This document shows, piece after piece, positions 63,114 to 64,000 of a DNA stretch of 64,000 nt (its first letter is position 1; every line of letters starts with the position of its first letter). Source of the stretch: Streptomyces tendae (GTDB lineage: Bacteria; Actinomycetota; Actinomycetes; Streptomycetales; Streptomycetaceae); assembly GCF_008632955.1 (NCBI RefSeq), contig NZ_CP043959.1, positions 6,448,001-6,512,000 on the forward strand, in the 5' to 3' direction. A program made the position numbers and the translations under genes. A model generated the notes under the pieces. That model worked only from the letters and a program-made list of their open reading frames with translations. It was not told the origin of the DNA and made no database searches.

Positions 63114-63551
63114 TCAGATGTGCGCCAGTTTCTCCAGCACGGGGGCGGCGGCGCGCAGGGTGGCCCACTCGTCCTCGTCCAGCTCCTCGACCAGCGTGGC
63201 GAGGAACGCGTTCCGCTTGCGACGGCTCTCCTCGAGCATCGCCTCGGCCCGCTCGGTCTGCGTGACGACCTTCTGGCGGCGGTCGTCGGGGTGCGGCTCC
63301 AGCCGGACGAGTCCCTTGGCCTCCAGCAGCGCCACGATGCGGGTCATCGACGGCGGCTGGACGTGCTCCTTGCGGGCGAGCTCGCCCGGGGTGGCACTGC
63401 CGCAGCGGGCCAGGGTGCCGAGCACCGACATCTCGGTGGGGCTGAGCGACTCGTCGACGCGCTGGTGCTTGAGCCGACGGGACAGACGCATCACGGCGGA
63501 GCGAAGGGCGTTCACGGCGGCTGCGTCGTCGCCATGGCTGAGGTCCGGCAT
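63114..63551 (-). CDS. MarR-family regulator
   Basis: The 145-residue winged-helix protein has Ser-Pro-Thr-Glu-Met-Ser-Val-Leu-Gly-Thr-Leu-Ala at about 37-48, Thr-Pro-Gly-Glu-Leu-Ala-Arg-Lys-Glu-His-Val-Gln-Pro-Pro-Ser-Met-Thr-Arg at about 54-71 (recognition helix) and the wing Pro-His-Pro-Asp-Asp-Arg-Arg-Gln-Lys-Val. It likely represses itself and the MFS exporter, sensing a small ligand. A palindrome directly upstream (63552-63586) supports autoregulation. ATG 63551. Confidence 0.93.
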   Translation of the reverse strand: MPDLSHGDDAAAVNALRSAVMRLSRRLKHQRVDESLSPTEMSVLGTLARCGSATPGELARKEHVQPPSMTRIVALLEAKGLVRLEPHPDDRRQKVVTQTERAEAMLEESRRKRNAFLATLVEELDEDEWATLRAAAPVLEKLAHI

Positions 63552-63586
63552 GTTCTTTAGCGTAACTCATTACTCTCGCTAAGAAC
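63552..63586. promoter_or_regulatory. Palindromic MarR operator over the MarR/MFS promoter
   Basis: GTTCTT-T-AGCG (63552-63562) and CGCTAAGAAC (63577-63586) are near-perfect inverted repeats with TTAGCG/CGCTAA cores. This AT-rich patch immediately upstream of the marR start overlaps its promoter. Confidence 0.6.
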
Positions 63587-63684
63587 CACCGGGTACGTCG
63601 GCCCCCGCCGTGAGTCCCGCCACTCCCGTCCCACCCGCCGGTCCGCCCACCGGCGGCCGGACTTGCGCAGGAACGTGCCCGCCG

Positions 63685-63718
63685 AAATCAAGACACCCCG
63701 GGGAAAATCAAGACACCC
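63685..63718. repeat. Two 14-bp direct repeats with 20-bp period
   Basis: AAATCAAGACACCC occurs at 63685-63698 and 63705-63718, separated by a GC-rich palindromic spacer. Two helical turns apart, on one face of the DNA, they look like protein-binding iterons upstream of the ribbon-helix-helix gene. Confidence 0.6.
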
Positions 63719-63727
63719 GGGGGGCGA

Positions 63728-63747
63728 GATCACCCATATGAGTGATC
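63728..63747. promoter_or_regulatory. 20-bp palindrome around CATATG
   Basis: GATCACCCATATGAGTGATC is palindromic except for one base pair. It lies 50 bases upstream of the ribbon-helix-helix start and is a good candidate operator for that protein. Confidence 0.55.
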
Positions 63748-63765
63748 GAAGCGCGAAAGGTCACG

Positions 63766-63787
63766 CGCCGCACCCTGGGGTGCGGCG
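63766..63787 (+). promoter_or_regulatory. 10-bp-stem hairpin in the leader of the RHH gene
   Basis: CGCCGCACCC, two bases and the exact complement end 11 bases before ATG 63799. In mRNA this hairpin would occupy the ribosome site; in DNA it may be a second operator. Confidence 0.5.
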
Positions 63788-63798
63788 ACGCTCAGGGC

Positions 63799-64000
63799 AT
63801 GGGGACCGACGTGCTCAGCCTGCGGATAGACCATGAACTGCTCGAACGGCTCCGCGACCATGCCGCCAAACGCGGCATGAGCGTCCAGGACTATGTCGTC
63901 CGGACGCTCATGCGCGATGACTTCGACCAGCGGTTCCGTACCGCCGTCGAGGAGACGGAGAAGTTCTACGGGTCACCTGAGCCCGCACCCCGGGCCCCTT
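63799..64000 (+). CDS. Ribbon-helix-helix protein, N-terminal part, cut by the window end
   Basis: ATG 63799 opens a frame with no stop before 64000 (67 codons seen). Residues 5-40 fit an RHH fold: Val-Leu-Ser-Leu-Arg-Ile-Asp-His-Glu-Leu-Leu-Glu-Arg-Leu-Arg, Lys-Arg-Gly-Met-Ser-Val-Gln-Asp-Tyr-Val-Val-Arg-Thr-Leu. The helical tail (Asp-Phe-Asp-Gln-Arg-Phe-Arg-Thr-Ala-Val-Glu-Glu) is typical of antitoxins that bind a toxin partner. The rich array of repeats upstream supports autoregulation. A toxin gene may follow outside the window. Confidence 0.7.
   Translation, partial: MGTDVLSLRIDHELLERLRDHAAKRGMSVQDYVVRTLMRDDFDQRFRTAVEETEKFYGSPEPAPRAP

Overview
This window is a 64 kb piece of a Streptomyces chromosome. 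The evidence is very high GC with strong GC bias at third codon positions, many GTG starts, many probable leaderless genes (a TAnnnT -10 hexamer ending six to eight bases before the start codon), a conservon (cvnABCD plus two P450s), a DmdR1-type iron regulator, a DasR-like operator and an NsdA-like regulator. From memory, the gene content and order resemble the S. coelicolor core region from serC to dmdR1 and beyond, in inverted orientation. I see no rRNA, tRNA, CRISPR array, complete insertion sequence or prophage. Most of the window looks like core genome.

Layout. 1-6.1 kb: the end of a regulator gene, two split-barrel flavin oxidase-like proteins, a GNAT enzyme, a flavin monooxygenase, an MFS carrier and a GlxA-type AraC regulator, followed by an inverted pair of DnaA boxes. 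6.5-10.7 kb: a stress or signalling block with an RsbW-like ATPase, an EF-hand protein, a STAS antagonist, an ECF sigma factor and a translationally coupled zinc-finger/MDMPI protein that is the likely anti-sigma factor. 10.7-20.5 kb: purU, a conserved small protein, a substrate-binding lipoprotein, a Pro/Gly-rich membrane protein broken by four apparent one-base deletions, an NsdA-like regulator, a prim-pol-like protein and an ABC exporter. 20.5-29.2 kb: two alpha/beta hydrolases (one with a short leader peptide upstream, one lacking its nucleophile serine), dmdR1, a SIS-domain protein under a probable DasR site, a PAS protein, a GNAT, a very small ORF in a structured transcript, citrate synthase and pdxH.

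29.5-39.9 kb is one long minus-strand operon. In transcription order it encodes a TIGR03084 protein, an AtuA-family protein, acyl-CoA carboxylase beta and alpha subunits, an acyl-CoA dehydrogenase, an acyl-CoA ligase, an enoyl-CoA hydratase and a TetR regulator. The content implies activation, dehydrogenation, carboxylation and hydration of a branched or isoprenoid acid, as in acyclic-terpene utilisation. A palindrome overlaps the -35 element of its promoter and is the likely operator of the operon's own TetR. 40-46.5 kb holds an EamA carrier, a Nudix hydrolase, an unusual membrane-anchored protein with a Nudix-box-like motif, a VOC protein and a 958-residue FAD/Fe-S D-2-hydroxyacid dehydrogenase.

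46.6-53.5 kb is the conservon: a histidine-kinase-like CvnA with a long repetitive tail, roadblock CvnB, DUF742 CvnC, GTPase CvnD, then a CYP157-like P450 without the EXXR motif and a CYP154-like P450. It ends in a 17-bp-stem terminator. 53.6-64 kb holds serC, a drug-type ABC exporter with a divergent TetR gene and twin operators, a surface-anchored beta-propeller protein, an SGNH-like hydrolase, an aldo/keto reductase behind a MerR-type promoter, a 29-residue membrane protein, thpR, a Uma2 nuclease-like protein, and an MFS/MarR pair. The last gene is a truncated ribbon-helix-helix gene preceded by direct repeats and palindromes.
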